Assembly (NCBI RefSeq): GCF_910594005.1
Contig: NC_057816.1
Span: 38,679,797-38,743,796, forward strand
Length of the DNA: 64,000 bases
Direction: 5' to 3'
Source: Cervus elaphus
Lineage: Eukaryota; Chordata; Mammalia; Artiodactyla; Cervidae
Made by a program: the position numbers and the translations under genes. Shown here piece by piece: positions 21,935 to 32,260 of the stretch (position 1 is its first letter; every line of letters starts with the position of its first letter). Below the pieces are notes generated by a model. The model searched no databases, was not told where the DNA came from, and saw only the letters and a program-made list of their open reading frames with translations.

Positions 21935-22130
21935 TTCAAGCCCTAGTTCAAGTTAGGCCTCTCTTCATGAGAACTCTCTCATCCCTCCAATCATAGATTC
22001 TCTGAAATTCTTCAGCACTTTTCCTGCTCTCTTTAAAGCATTGATTATTTTCCATTTGTCTTAATTTCCCTACTAGATCATTGTCTATCCCAAGTCACCT
22101 TTCATAAAGTACCTGGAAGAGAGCAGCTGC
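21935..22130 (+). mobile_element. L2 3' region
   Basis: Sense L2: ttcaagttaggcctctcttc, ttctttaaagcattgatt-like block, atttgtcttaatttccctac, agtacctggaagagagcag and gctcaaaaacc near the end. Confidence 0.55.
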
Positions 22131-22389
22131 TCAAAAACCTCTAAAAGAAATAATCCCACCAAAAATTAGTTGTATTTACTCCACATACATTTTAAGGAAA
22201 TAACAAAAGCTATAATGTTTCTATAATCAAGAAAAACAGGTACACAGGTACAAGGGAAGGGAAACAGAAAGGAAAAGGAAAATTAACTCTATGTTCTTGC
22301 CATAGAAATGAGGAAATACAACGGGAAGGGGAGAGTCATAGGAACGAGTGATGGTCTAAGTTCTCCCTTTTGCCTGTGTAGCTTCTATC

Positions 22390-22680
22390 CCCAGCCCCCA
22401 CTTTATGCCCCAGATCTATTCAACGCCACCCCTCCCCAAAAGGCCTTCCTTAAAGCCTCACTGTATCCATCTCCACTTTCTCGGGATTCTATTTACTGCA
22501 AATGTCATATTTTAAAGCATTTAATTTGTCTGTAAATTATTTCTACTTTTCTTTATCCTTTCTTTAAATCCAGGACCCAAGGGCATCAAGGGTAGGACTT
22601 TCAGACTTCTGGTCCTTCAGTGTTCTTCAATCACCTAAAACAGCAAGACACTGTGGGTGCTTAGCAAGTATCTTCCAAAG
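22390..22680 (+). mobile_element. L2-like 3' region
   Basis: Pyrimidine-rich L2-like text (aaaggccttccttaaagcct), then aatttgtctgtaaattattt and gggcatcaagggtaggactt (eroded 'gagggcagggacc'). Confidence 0.5.
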
Positions 22681-23185
22681 AGCTTCTTTCACCCAAACAC
22701 TGAGTCATCAAATATCTCACTAGGTATGGAGACGGACTAGAATTTATTCAGCTGTAACTATAATCCAGCTAATTAACAATAGCATTTTTATATGTCATGC
22801 CAACCTCACAAGCAAGGTATCATGTTCTCCATCTGAGGGTCACCAAGCATGTACACAGATAGAACTCAGCTCAACAAGGCTCCAAAGCTCCTGTCTTTCC
22901 TCCACAATGTATAGCTGAGAGAGGCAAATAATCTTGCAAATTCTGGATGCATAACTGGTGTAAACCAAGCTAAATATGCTGTAGTGCCTCACTCAAAAGA
23001 AAAGGTGTGAGTAATCACTGGATCATAAAAGAAGAGAGGCCATTTCTTCAGGAAGGTGATGCCAATGAACTTCAAGAAACCCCTCACACTGGCAGTGCCT
23101 CTGTTAAAGAAGACTCTGGGTTTAGGATTTCTAAGATATTAAATTCATTTTTTTCTTTAAAATGATCCCTCTAAGGAAATAATTC
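22681..23185. other. Mostly unassigned DNA
   Basis: No gene. 22790-22920 has MIR-like order (cacaagcaaggtatcatgtt, ctccatctgagggtcacc) but is too eroded to call firmly. Confidence 0.35.
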
Positions 23186-23189
23186 CTAC

Positions 23190-23305
23190 AGTGGGGAATA
23201 CATGGACTTAAGAATCAGACAGACTTAAGTACTAATTCTGGGTTCTATCCCTTTCTAGCTGTGGACCTAATCAGGTTATTCTCACCTCAGATTATTAATA
23301 AGCAG
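23190..23305 (+). mobile_element. MIR SINE
   Basis: Sense MIR: acttaagaatcagacagact, tctgggttctatccctttct, agctgtggacctaatcaggt. Confidence 0.65.
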
Positions 23306-24340
23306 CAGTTCCCAACCACCTGAAAGATATAATCACCCCACACGGCTGACTCAAGCTTGGAGTAAGATGACCATATGACTAACACGGGTCCTGGCCTCTG
23401 GTCAGCCACCTCAAAGTGTTAGCAGCCTTCCTCTTACACATCCTTTGTCCATTATGGTTCTTCATTGCACATTTTTCATTTGACTCAAAGTGTTAGGCTC
23501 CCTAAACATTTTTTTTTCCAGTTGGGATGTATAAGGAGAGGCTCCTCAGTCAGATAATGATTCATGCAATTGTGTCAAGTTAGACTTGGGAAATCAACCT
23601 CTGACCTCAAGCTGAAGACGGCTTCTCAGAAGCGTTTCTCCAGAGACTGATCAACAGGAGACTGTCCTGCCTTTCGAGGCAGAAGCTGGATCAAATTCTT
23701 GTTTGTACTCAGAGTACCTAGCACAGAGCCCAGTACCAGCTAGTGAGCAATATTAGGGATTCGGTCCAACTCATTCAAAGCTAAATTCCTGCTTGAAGAT
23801 TTTACAGTATGAAAGACCAAAATAAAATAATCATACCTGACCCTGTCCGTCTGTCTGTCTTTCCTTTCAGTATCAGTCCCTAGAGATACAGACTTGACCA
23901 AGGGCAGAAGTGAACTGTACCACGTCTGCTGACAGTCCTGAAAAGGCACTCTTCACACACTTATCTGCCGAAGCAGTGACTCATGAAATTCAGAACGTGC
24001 TAAGATTTGGTGAGGAGCGCTTCATATAAAATTAACGCAAGCGAAAGGTTACTTCAGGGAACAGTGCACTACTTTTTTAGGTGACCCAGTTATGGCTAAA
24101 TTTGGAAAGTTGGCAAGGCTGGCTCTCCCCTTTAAAGCAGATCTCACAGAAACACAAGATACTATGCAGCCTCAGGGCCCAGATCTTTGCTGGGCCATCA
24201 ATAGTGGGGGAAAGGCCTTTGAAAAAGCCAGACATCGTGGATGTGTCTGGTCACCTCGGCTTGCCATTGAGAACACTACTTCCGAGAGTGTGATTCCGAG
24301 AGAGGAATCAGAAGAGAACTCATCAACTACAACCTATTTA
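23306..24340. other. Unassigned DNA with a low-repeat block
   Basis: No repeat recognised. An AP-1 consensus TGACTCA lies at 23977-23983. At 24092-24412 a 106-codon plus-strand frame covers low-repeat sequence before entering an antisense MIR; its C-terminal part is therefore repeat-derived. I do not recognise the N-terminal part and do not call it a gene. Confidence 0.4.
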
Positions 24341-24344
24341 ATAA

Positions 24345-24680
24345 AACTCAAACAGCAGTTAAGTATATGCCAAGCACTATTTAAAGTACTGTACAAACAC
24401 TGCTTCCTATAACAACCTTATAAGGTGCTATTATTATCTCCATGTGATGGATGAAGAGCACAGAAATAGGGAGATTAAGCATCCTGCCACAAGGCAACGC
24501 AGCTACTAAGTGGCAGATCTTGGATGCAAGAAGAGGTAGTTTTGTTCCAATATCTGTGTTCTGGATTCTTGCACTGCTTTTAATGTTATGCAATGTTACT
24601 ACATACAGTAAGACAACATCTACTGTTTGCTTTCTGGCACAAGCTACGATTGTGCTCTGAGAGACAATGCTATGGAAGTT
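24345..24680 (-). mobile_element. MIR SINE
   Basis: Antisense MIR, near complete: atgccaagcactatttaaag, aacaaccttataaggtgcta, ttattatctccatgtgatgg, gctactaagtggcagatctt, then cacaagctacgattgtgctc at the head side. The 120-codon minus frame over it is MIR-derived. Confidence 0.8.
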
Positions 24681-24769
24681 CAGAATGCTGACTCCAGAGC
24701 AGATGGCTAGACTTATGGCCTGTATTCTCTGCCCATAAATCAAGAGTTCTGTGTAACATAGCTAATTTC

Positions 24770-24925
24770 TCTGTGCCTCAGTTTTCTCATCTGTGTATTG
24801 GGTACAATAATAGACCCTATACCATCAGATTTGGAGGATTAAATAAGTTAATACCTATAAAGTACTCAGAACAGTACTTGACACATAGTAATGGTCAATG
24901 ATTGTTAACTATGATCATTAATTTA
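24770..24925 (+). mobile_element. MIR SINE, 3' part
   Basis: Sense MIR: tgtgcctcagttttctcatc, gaggattaaataagttaata, acctataaagtactcagaac, agtacttgacacatagtaat. Confidence 0.85.
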
Positions 24926-25009
24926 AAAAGAGACACTAGCTTGCTTCTGGGTTACAAAAGAAACAACATCATTGATTTTTGTGAGAGGACATGTATAGAT
25001 GGGAGAATA

Positions 25010-25210
25010 TGACCTTTGATATGTGATAGACTCTGGTTAAAATTTTACGTCCAACTCACCCTATAAACTTGGGAAGTCATTTAATCACTCTGAGCCTTAG
25101 TTTCTTCATATGTATGATGGGCTAGCATACCTCTGACACAGTTGAGGTGTAAATTAAGTGAGATAATGTGTATAAAAATATGGAAGCTGAAACCTGGTCA
25201 ATATTCAAAT
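25010..25210 (+). mobile_element. MIR SINE
   Basis: Sense MIR: cttgggaagtcatttaatca, ctctgagccttagtttcttc, taaattaagtgagataatgt. Confidence 0.75.
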
Positions 25211-25399
25211 GAGACGACCAGATTCCCTGCCATCTCTTAATGTGACTGGCTGTAGTACTGGAGGATGCCTAGTGATTCTACTAGAGTCTAACGTGTTTTA
25301 CCCAGCTGAAACATGTCATGACTGGAAGCATGTAACTGGTAGGCCCAAAGACATCGAAGGGCTTAAGGATAGTTTTACATTATTTATGAGACTAAAATT
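25211..25399. other. Unassigned DNA
   Basis: Short gap between a MIR and an L1 scrap. The 66-codon frame 25209-25409 has no motif. Confidence 0.35.
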
Positions 25400-25500
25400 T
25401 ACAGACTAAATGTCCAGTGATTGGACATAGGGCAGTTAAATGTGTCAACTATACATTATTTTATGCACCCCTTTAAAATTATGACATTTGTCTTATCCAA
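25400..25500 (+). mobile_element. L1M scrap
   Basis: aatgtccagtgattggacat and agggcagttaaatgtgtcaa resemble the L1 3' block 'aatgtccatcaataggggactggttaaat'. Interrupted by the tandem array that follows; 26027-26200 may be its continuation. Confidence 0.5.
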
Positions 25501-25503
25501 ATA

Positions 25504-25543
25504 ATTATACCTTTATAAATTTATTTTATGTCAAACTAAATCT

Positions 25544-25574
<31 letters not shown>

Positions 25575-26026
25575 GATTTACCATGTAGTAATTGTAAAAG
25601 TTATACAATTGTAAAATTGTAAAAATTATACCTTTATAAATTTGTTTTATGTCAAACTAAATCTTGTGTATATATATGTCAAACTAAACTAAACTATATA
25701 TATATATATATAGGTATATATATAAACTGTATATATGTCAAACTAAATCTTGTGTGTGTATATATATATATATATGTATATGATTTACCATGTAGTAATT
25801 GTAAAAGTTATACCTTTATAAATTTGTTTTATGTCAAACTAAATCTTGTATATATATACATATATATGTCAAACTAAACTATATATATAAATATATATAA
25901 ACTAGATATATATAAACTATATATATATAAACTCTCTCTATATATATCAAACTATATATATATATTTATACCAAACTAAATCTTCTGTATAGATATATAT
26001 ATGACTTACCATGTAGTAGTTGTAAG
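25504..26026. repeat. Compound AT-rich tandem array (three unequal units)
   Basis: Three head-to-tail units begin with ttatacctttataaattt at 25504, 25626 and 25808 (about 122, 182 and 219 bp). Each carries tgtcaaactaaatctt near its start and ends with ga(t/c)ttaccatgtagta(a/g)ttgtaa. Between these anchors lie variable TATATA/TGTATA runs and extra tgtcaaactaaa copies, so unit length differs by internal microsatellite and sub-repeat expansion. Confidence 0.92.
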
Positions 26027-26200
26027 AGGAAGCAGCTGGAAATGACATTACCTATAAGTAGGGCATTGATTAAATATACAATGACATGTGTAGAGAGATA
26101 ATACTAAAAGGAAAAAAAAAACAACTATGCCACCTCTTCAGTAATGTTTGTTTTCTTCCTTAGGCTTTTGTGATTTTCAACTTTTCTATAGTACACATAT
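26027..26200 (+). mobile_element. L1-like 3' fragment
   Basis: gtagggcattgattaaatat, agataatactaaaaggaaaa and cttttgtgattttcaacttt fit eroded L1 3' text. Weak. Confidence 0.4.
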
Positions 26201-26764
26201 TAAAAGTCATAAATGATGACAGTACTTATTCTATAATTAGCAACTATTACTTTCATTATCAGAAAACAAATACTTTACAGAATGTTTTTAATATTTTTTT
26301 ACCCCTGATACGTCTTGTAAGTCCTTCATATGAAACACACATTAAAAAGAAATCCTTTATCAATATGGTCACCATGATTAGTTCATGAAAGGTCTCAGAT
26401 TGTGACCCAAACCAGAACCATCCTGGAGGAAAGGTCAGGTGGCTTATTAGGCTCTGAACCAAAAGACATGAAGTCCACTCCGTTACTGATGAAGAGGAGG
26501 AACGACGGGTCAGCCAACTGCGAACAGCCTGAGCCACAAGATCAGCGTCGAACCTTCTCTGGCCTGGCCCCCGGCCTGCTGACCAAGGCCCTGCCATCCT
26601 TACTCTTACCTCCCTAGTCTTGCCAATCACGCCTGGACAGTGTCAGCCCACCCATCTCTTGTGCAAAGGGCAGCCTTGGCCAAGGGTACCAGCTTGAGTA
26701 TGTAGGCATGGCCATTCACTCCCACACCAGCATCATAGTCACAGACACACCCACAGAGTTTTGA
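26201..26764. other. Unassigned DNA with CpG-bearing block
   Basis: AT-rich to about 26390. From 26398 to about 26700 the sequence becomes GC-richer with CpGs clustered at 26508-26552, and no SINE or LINE I know. Frames of 71 codons (plus) and 123 codons (minus) cross it without recognisable domains. It could be an old LTR, a retrocopy fragment or a regulatory element; I cannot tell. Confidence 0.4.
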
Positions 26765-27150
26765 AAGACCTCCATTCCTTCAAGTGTCTTCTACATGCTG
26801 TTTACTCTTCCTGAAACATCCTCCTCCCCCTCTCTCTAAGTTTCATCACCCAACTCTTCCTTCTCCAGTTACCAGCTAAGATGCACTTTTTCTAGAAAGT
26901 CTATCTTAAAGCTTGAGGCTGGGATCCATGTGTCTGCTATAGGTTTCCCAATTGCTTATGCCTCTGGTTGGGCCAGTCATCCCCTACTCTAATTTATTGT
27001 TTACCCACTGATTTCTCAAAAATTACTGTAAGCTTTTGAAGCCAGGAATTATGCATTATTCAGAGCTCTGTGCCCTGTATGGATACAATGTTTGGTATCC
27101 AGTCCAAGCTTAGCAATTTTTTTTTTTTTGAATGAACAAATGAATGGGAA
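26765..27150 (+). mobile_element. L2 LINE 3' region
   Basis: Sense L2 in order: tacatgctgtttactcttcc, accagctaagatgcacttt, tctagaaagtctatctta, taagcttttgaagccagga, gagctctgtgccctgtat and the closing gaatgaacaaatgaatg. Confidence 0.75.
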
Positions 27151-27287
27151 TTTTGAAGTAAAAAAATCCATGCAACACCTTTTATACCTTCCTTATAGAG
27201 AAAACATCACTGACTAAGAGGAAAGTAAGCACCTAGACGATACTGGATGAGCAGGGTAATTGACTACTGCACAGAATGGTTTATAAC

Positions 27288-28522
27288 AAGCTGCAAAATC
27301 CTTCAAGCTTCAACAGTATGAGAACTGAGAACTTCCAGATGTACAAGCTGGATTTAGAAAAGGCAGAGGAATCAGAGATCAAATTGCCAACAGCCGCTAA
27401 ATCATAGAAAAAGCAAGAAAATTCCAGAGAAAAACATCTACTTCTGCTTCATTGACTATGCTAAAGCCTTTCACTGTGTGGATCACAACAAACTGTGGAA
27501 AATTCTGAAAGATATGGGAATACCAGACCACCTCACCTGCCTCTTGAGAAACCTATATGCAGGTCAACAAGCAACATTTAGAAACTGGACATGGAACAAT
27601 GAACTGGGAATACATTAAGGCTGTAAATTGTCTCCCTGCTTATTTAACTTTTGTGCAGAGTACATCATGCAAAATGCCAGGCTGGATGAAGCACAAGCTA
27701 GAATCAAACTTGCCAGGAGAAATATCAACAACCTCAGATATGCAGATGACACCATCTTAATGGCAGAAAGTGAAAAAAAAAACTAAAGAGCCTCTTGATG
27801 AAAGTGAAAGGGGAGAGTGAAAAAGCTGGCTTAAAACTCAACATTCAAAAAATGAAGATAATGGCATCCAACCCCATCACTACATGGCAAATAGATGGGG
27901 GAAAAAATGCAAACAGCGGCAGATTTTATTTTCTTGGCTCCAAAATCACTATGGATGGTGACTGCAGCCATGAAATTAAAAGACAATTGCTCCTTGGAAG
28001 AAAAGTTATGACAAACCTAGACAGCATATTAAAAAGCGGAAACATTACTTTACGACAAAGGTCCATATGGTCAAAGCTATCGTTTTCCCAGTAGTCATGT
28101 ATGAAAGTGAGAACTAAATCATAAAGAAGGCTGAGCACCAAATAATTGATGCTTTTGAACTGTGGTGTTGGAGGAGACTCTTGAGAGTCCCCTGTACAAA
28201 GAGATCAAACTAGTCAATCCTAAAGGAAATCAACCCCGAATATTCATTGGAAGGACTGATACTGAAGCTGAAATTCCAATTCTTTGGCCACCTGATGCGA
28301 TGAGCTGACTCATTGGAAAAAACTCTGATGCTGGGTAAGACTGAAGGCAGGAGGAGAATGGGACTACAGAGGATGAGATGGTTGGATGGCATCACCAATG
28401 TAATGGACATGAATTTGAGTAAACTCTGGGAATTGGTGATGGACAGGGAGGACTGGCGTGCTGCAGTCCATGGGGTCACAAGGAGTCGGACACAAATGAG
28501 TGACTGAACTGAGCTGAACTGA
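27288..28522 (+). mobile_element. BovB LINE, 5'-truncated
   Basis: Sense BovB from gcaaaatccttcaagcttca to the gactgaactgagctgaactg terminus. The RT coding region is broken by stops (for example in ccgctaaatcatag near 27393) and by an A-run frameshift near 27774-27786, although motif C (YADD, 27740-27751) is intact. Remaining open pieces at 27557-27760 and 27795-28094 are parts of one dead RT frame. No endonuclease domain. Confidence 0.95.
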
Positions 28523-28715
28523 ACTGGGTAAAATTGAGGGCAGGAAGATAAGGGGGTGTCAGAGGATAGATGGTTGGATGGCATCACTGACTCAATGGAC
28601 ATTAATTTGAGTGAACTCAGAGAGACGGTGAAGGGCTGGGAAGCCTAGAGTGCTGCAATCCATGGGGTCACAAAAAAATCAGATACTGAACAACAACACC
28701 TTAGCGACTAAACAC
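28523..28715 (+). mobile_element. Second BovB 3'-tail fragment in tandem
   Basis: Immediately after the first BovB terminus another BovB tail begins: ctgggtaaaattgagggcag, atggttggatggcatcactg, actcaatggacattaatttg, tgctgcaatccatggggtca. About 190 bp, same orientation, more diverged (final ...atcagatactgaacaac). Confidence 0.88.
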
Positions 28716-29114
28716 CAACAACAGGACTCAAAGACACAGACATGACAAGCAACTTAGCATGCACACACAAATCAATAGTGATAGGTCATGAGGCTCCTGA
28801 AACCCTGAGAGGGTAGGATGCCTGGAGATTTAAAATTCCATCACTATTGTTCTCCTGCTTGAGACTCTTGGTTTAATAATTGTAACCCATTTTCCTCTAT
28901 GCTAATATTCTTATCAGTTATCCAAATGGTGGTATCTGGAAACCAGTAATTACAATCATTTTTTAAATGTAGCTAGTGAATCTACTATACACACAGTTCC
29001 CTTATAAGAATACTTAAACAATAAGGAGTGAACTATAAAGATTTTTATGTGCCATTCCTGCCCAAAGAAAGATGATTTCATTAGTAGATTTTAAGATAAA
29101 GCAAATAATATATG
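28716..29114. other. Unassigned DNA
   Basis: The first 60 bp may be a leftover SINE tail (gacatgacaagcaacttagc). The rest is AT-rich with no repeat named. Confidence 0.4.
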
Positions 29115-29225
29115 ATATATTTTTGTTGAAGATGTCCATTGCAATGTTGTTTATAACAGCAAAATTCTGAAAGCAATCTATAAATAAATGAGTGGGGAAT
29201 AGTCTCACTCTTTAGTAAAATTTTT
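29115..29225 (+). mobile_element. L1M fragment
   Basis: Sense L1: gaagatgtccattgcaatgt, tgtttataacagcaaaattc, aagcaatctataaataaatg. Confidence 0.65.
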
Positions 29226-29239
29226 TACCAAGATACATA

Positions 29240-29965
29240 ATTTCTATTTTTACAATTTTTAAAGTATAAATGATGCCACCAGGAAAGCTCTATAATAAAC
29301 TACACATATTTAAAGTGTATAATTTGATGAGTTTTGAGCTATATAAATTCCTGTGAAACTATCAGTTCAATAAAGATATTGAACACATTCATCACTCCAA
29401 AAAGCTTCCTTGTGAACCTCTGTAATCTCTCCTTTCCACCTCTTCTCATCTCTAAGCAACCACTTTTCTGCTTTCTTTTATTACAGAATGATTTGAGTTT
29501 TCTAGAATCTCGCATAAATGAGGTTATATAGTAAGCACCCATTTTTGTCCAACTTCCTTCATTTGGCATACTTATTTTGAGATTTACACATGTTGCCGCA
29601 TGTATCAATAGTTTATTCCTTCAAGTGGGAGGGGACATGGGTAAACTTATGGCTGATTCATGTTGATGTTTGGTAGAAACACAATACTGTAAAGCAAGTA
29701 TTATTTAATTAAATATAAATAACTTTAAAAAATAGCTTATTCCTTTCTGTAGCTGAGTGGTATTCCATTGTATGGATATGTCACAATGTCTTTATCCATA
29801 TTCCCTGTTGATGGATATCTGGATATTGTCACAATTTTCTATTACAAATAAAACCTCTCTAAACATTTGAGTGCAAATCTTTGTGGACATAAAGAAATGC
29901 CTTCATTTCTCTTCAGTAAATACGTAGAAGTGGAATGACTGAATTGCTGGATAGAAAATGCCTAT
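29240..29965 (-). mobile_element. L1M LINE interrupted by a younger L1 tail
   Basis: Antisense old L1 in correct order: catatttaaagtgtataatt, tattgaacacattcatcact, atctctaagcaaccactttt, aatctcgcataaatgaggtt, then after the insert gagtggtattccattgtatg, gatatgtcacaatgtcttta, tgttgatggatatctgg and acgtagaagtggaatgactg. Confidence 0.82.
29622..29730 (+). mobile_element. Young ruminant L1 3' UTR insert
   Basis: Matches the L1-BT-type 3' end: gaggggacatgggtaaactt, atggctgattcatgttgatg, tttggtagaaacacaatact, then an A-rich end. Bounded by AATAGTTTATTCCTT (29607-29621) and AATAGCTTATTCCTT (29731-29745), a 15-bp duplication with one transition. Confidence 0.85.
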
Positions 29966-29969
29966 GAAA

Positions 29970-30135
29970 TTTCATGCTTATAATGCAATACTAAGTGAAA
30001 AGGCAGATTTTAAACACAGCCATATGAAAAATGACAAGAAGAAAATACACTAAAATGTAGAGCAGTTGTTTAATTTGTTCTTTTTTCACTTACAAATGTT
30101 TTATAATAGTTATATTATTTTAAATATTTTTAAAT
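29970..30135 (+). mobile_element. L1 3' fragment
   Basis: tatgaaaaatgacaagaaga and aaatacactaaaatgtagag fit an old L1 3' UTR ('agaaggaaatacaccaaaatgtta'). Limits uncertain. Confidence 0.5.
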
Positions 30136-30144
30136 ACAGATGAA

Positions 30145-30385
30145 TGATAGCATTTGTTAAACACCCACTACATGTGGGCATATATAGAGAGAGATCTCTA
30201 GCTATATCTATACTACTTTTTCTTTACAATGACTTTATGAGCTAATTATGTTGCTCAATTTCAAAGATGAATCAATTGAGGCTTAGAAAGATTTAAGTCA
30301 TCTGCCCAATACCCCATAGCTGCTAAGTGGCATGACTATGATTTGAGCCCAGGACCATACTGCTCCGAAAGTCTTGTCCTTTCAA
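30145..30385 (-). mobile_element. MIR SINE
   Basis: Antisense MIR: gttaaacacccactacatgt, acaatgactttatgagctaa, atcaattgaggcttagaaag, ctgctaagtggcatgactat, gatttgagcccaggacc. A short palindromic agagatctct run lies near 30188-30199. Confidence 0.8.
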
Positions 30386-30785
30386 ATCCTTAAGCATGTA
30401 TACCAGGTCATATACCTTTATGAAACAGTGTGCATGGATAGAACATTATGCATTTCTGAATGCAAGAACAAGGAGATCAAGATTCCGTTGAACAAGTTCG
30501 CAGTGCAGTATTCTGTGAGGCAGCCAGGCTGAACGGGAACATGGCAACACGCTGGGGACTGACTTGATCTAATTTGAATTCCTCCAAGCAATACTGTCAG
30601 GACAGCTGATCTCTCCTGAGGCATTAAGACTTCACACAATGTTCAGGATAACCAAATCAGGAAGGAGATATTGGTATTTTATATCTAATCTATACTATTA
30701 GGCAGTTTACAAATATCAGATAGCAATTCATCAAAGTCATGCCAGGAAAAGATTCTCTGTGGTCTAAGACACCAAAGAGAAACTC
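30386..30785. other. Unassigned DNA
   Basis: No gene or repeat recognised; the 73-codon minus frame 30418-30639 has no motif. Confidence 0.4.
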
Positions 30786-30789
30786 AGTT

Positions 30790-31040
30790 CCTGGCACGTA
30801 ACCTCTAAAATTGCAGACGAAGTCAATGGTGTTAACCAGCTCCCTTCAGAGGGGTGAAGTTCTGGCTCAGCCATTCATGAGCTATTTGGCTTGTGCAAGG
30901 TATTATATTCCCTCTGAAATTCGACTTCAACTATCAAGTGAGGAAAAGAGTGCCTATGGGAAAAATTGGTTTTGGGAGCTTAGAAAACACAATACCAGTC
31001 AACATGATGCTCTGCACAAAGTGAGTGAATGATAAACTCT
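30790..31040 (+). mobile_element. MIR-like SINE
   Basis: Sense MIR order: ttctggctcagccattcatg, agctatttggcttgtgcaag, caactatcaagtgaggaaaa. The 73-codon frame here is repeat-derived. Confidence 0.5.
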
Positions 31041-31519
31041 TATTATAATTTCTATAATTTCTTTTGATGCTTTTAATAAGTACAACAGACTGCCTCAATG
31101 CCAAGATAAAAGGATGAGCTGAGAAGAGTACAGAATAAAAGTTTTTAATACTGTTTCGGAATTCTTCAAACTTTTTTAGAACCTGCTGTTCTAAGCTTTC
31201 TTATCTCAAGTCATTTCAACTGCTGGGTGAAACCTCTTGCCCAAGAAGAGCTAAAATGGTCAGATTTAGAGCACTCACAGCAAGAACACACATATTCTCA
31301 GGTTCAAGTGACATCATATGGTCACCAAGCTGGAGGCAGACATTTATCTTTCCTGAGCCTCCCTATTCACCGCTGTAAACGAGGTCCTGGCCTGCCTTTC
31401 ACCTCATGTTATTTCTGTGCCCAGATGGAGTAAGAGGCACAAACACATCTGATCAACTGTGAAGAACTATGAATATGTAGCAGCGATTTCAGTTAAAGTG
31501 AGGTAGCATAAAGAGCATT
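31041..31519. other. Mostly unassigned DNA
   Basis: No gene. 31340-31430 has faint MIR-like text (tcctgagcctccctattcac, cgctgtaaacgaggtcctgg) but I do not call it. Confidence 0.35.
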
Positions 31520-32260
31520 ATATATTATTCATTCATGCATTAATGTTTTCAATAAATACGTTAAGTGCCTGTTATCTGCCTGAAACTATGCCAGATGCAA
31601 GGAAAACAGAAACAAATGGGCAATGAGTCCAGTAAGAAGGAGATTTACAAAAAAAAAAAAAAAAGTGTTCTCTTTTGATACAGAACGGGGGGGCTGGGGA
31701 GACCACGGAAAAAGTTTCTTGGGGAAAAACAAGAAGTGTTAGCAAATGCTTTAGAAAGCAAGTAATGTTAGCTCAGTGGTAAAGAATCCACCTTCCAATG
31801 CAGGAGATGTGGGTTCGATCCCTGGGTCAGGAAGATCCTCTGAAAAAGGACATGGCAACCCACTCCAATATTCTTGCCTGGGAAATCCCAGTGACTGAGG
31901 ACCCTGCCAGGCTATATCCATGGGGTCACCAAAGAGTCAGACACAACTTAGCGACTACACAAACAAATGTTTGAGCTGACATTGAACACAAGCAAGCAAA
32001 AGAAACAGTGTGAGTAAAGAAGGATATGGAAGCCTGACAGGAACACTAGCCAGGATGAAAGGAAAATGGTTAAAATTAAGGTTGGAGAAGCAAGGAGGAG
32101 CTAAATCATGAGATGTCTGTATAAAAATGTTATAGTATTTGAATTTTAAGTCATTTCAATGAAGGGAAGTAGGTTTTACATAATAGAGAAAGCAAGTTAA
32201 ATTTGCAATTAGAACAATCTCATGTCAGCAAGGTAAACCGCAGTCAGGGAGACCATATAG
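31520..32260 (-). mobile_element. L2 LINE split by Bov-tA
   Basis: Antisense L2: ttcattcatgcattaatgtt, cgttaagtgcctgttatctg, gccagatgcaaggaaaacag, then after the SINE gtttgagctgacattgaaca, caggaacactagccaggatg and gaattttaagtcatttcaat. A-run at 31649-31664 and G-run at 31687-31693 interrupt it. Confidence 0.6.
31766..31963 (+). mobile_element. Bov-tA SINE with intact B box
   Basis: Sense Bov-tA: gttagctcagtggtaaagaa, gggttcgatccctgggtcag, to cacaacttagcgactacaca. The first ~10 bp of the head are altered. The internal B box GGTTCGATCC is perfect. Confidence 0.9.

Noticed and set aside
24381..24743. 120-codon minus-strand frame as a gene
   Set aside because: It is the sense translation of an antisense-lying MIR SINE.
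26259..26630. 123-codon minus frame as a gene
   Set aside because: No domain is recognisable and it runs from AT-rich DNA into the CpG-bearing block; kept only as an unidentified region.
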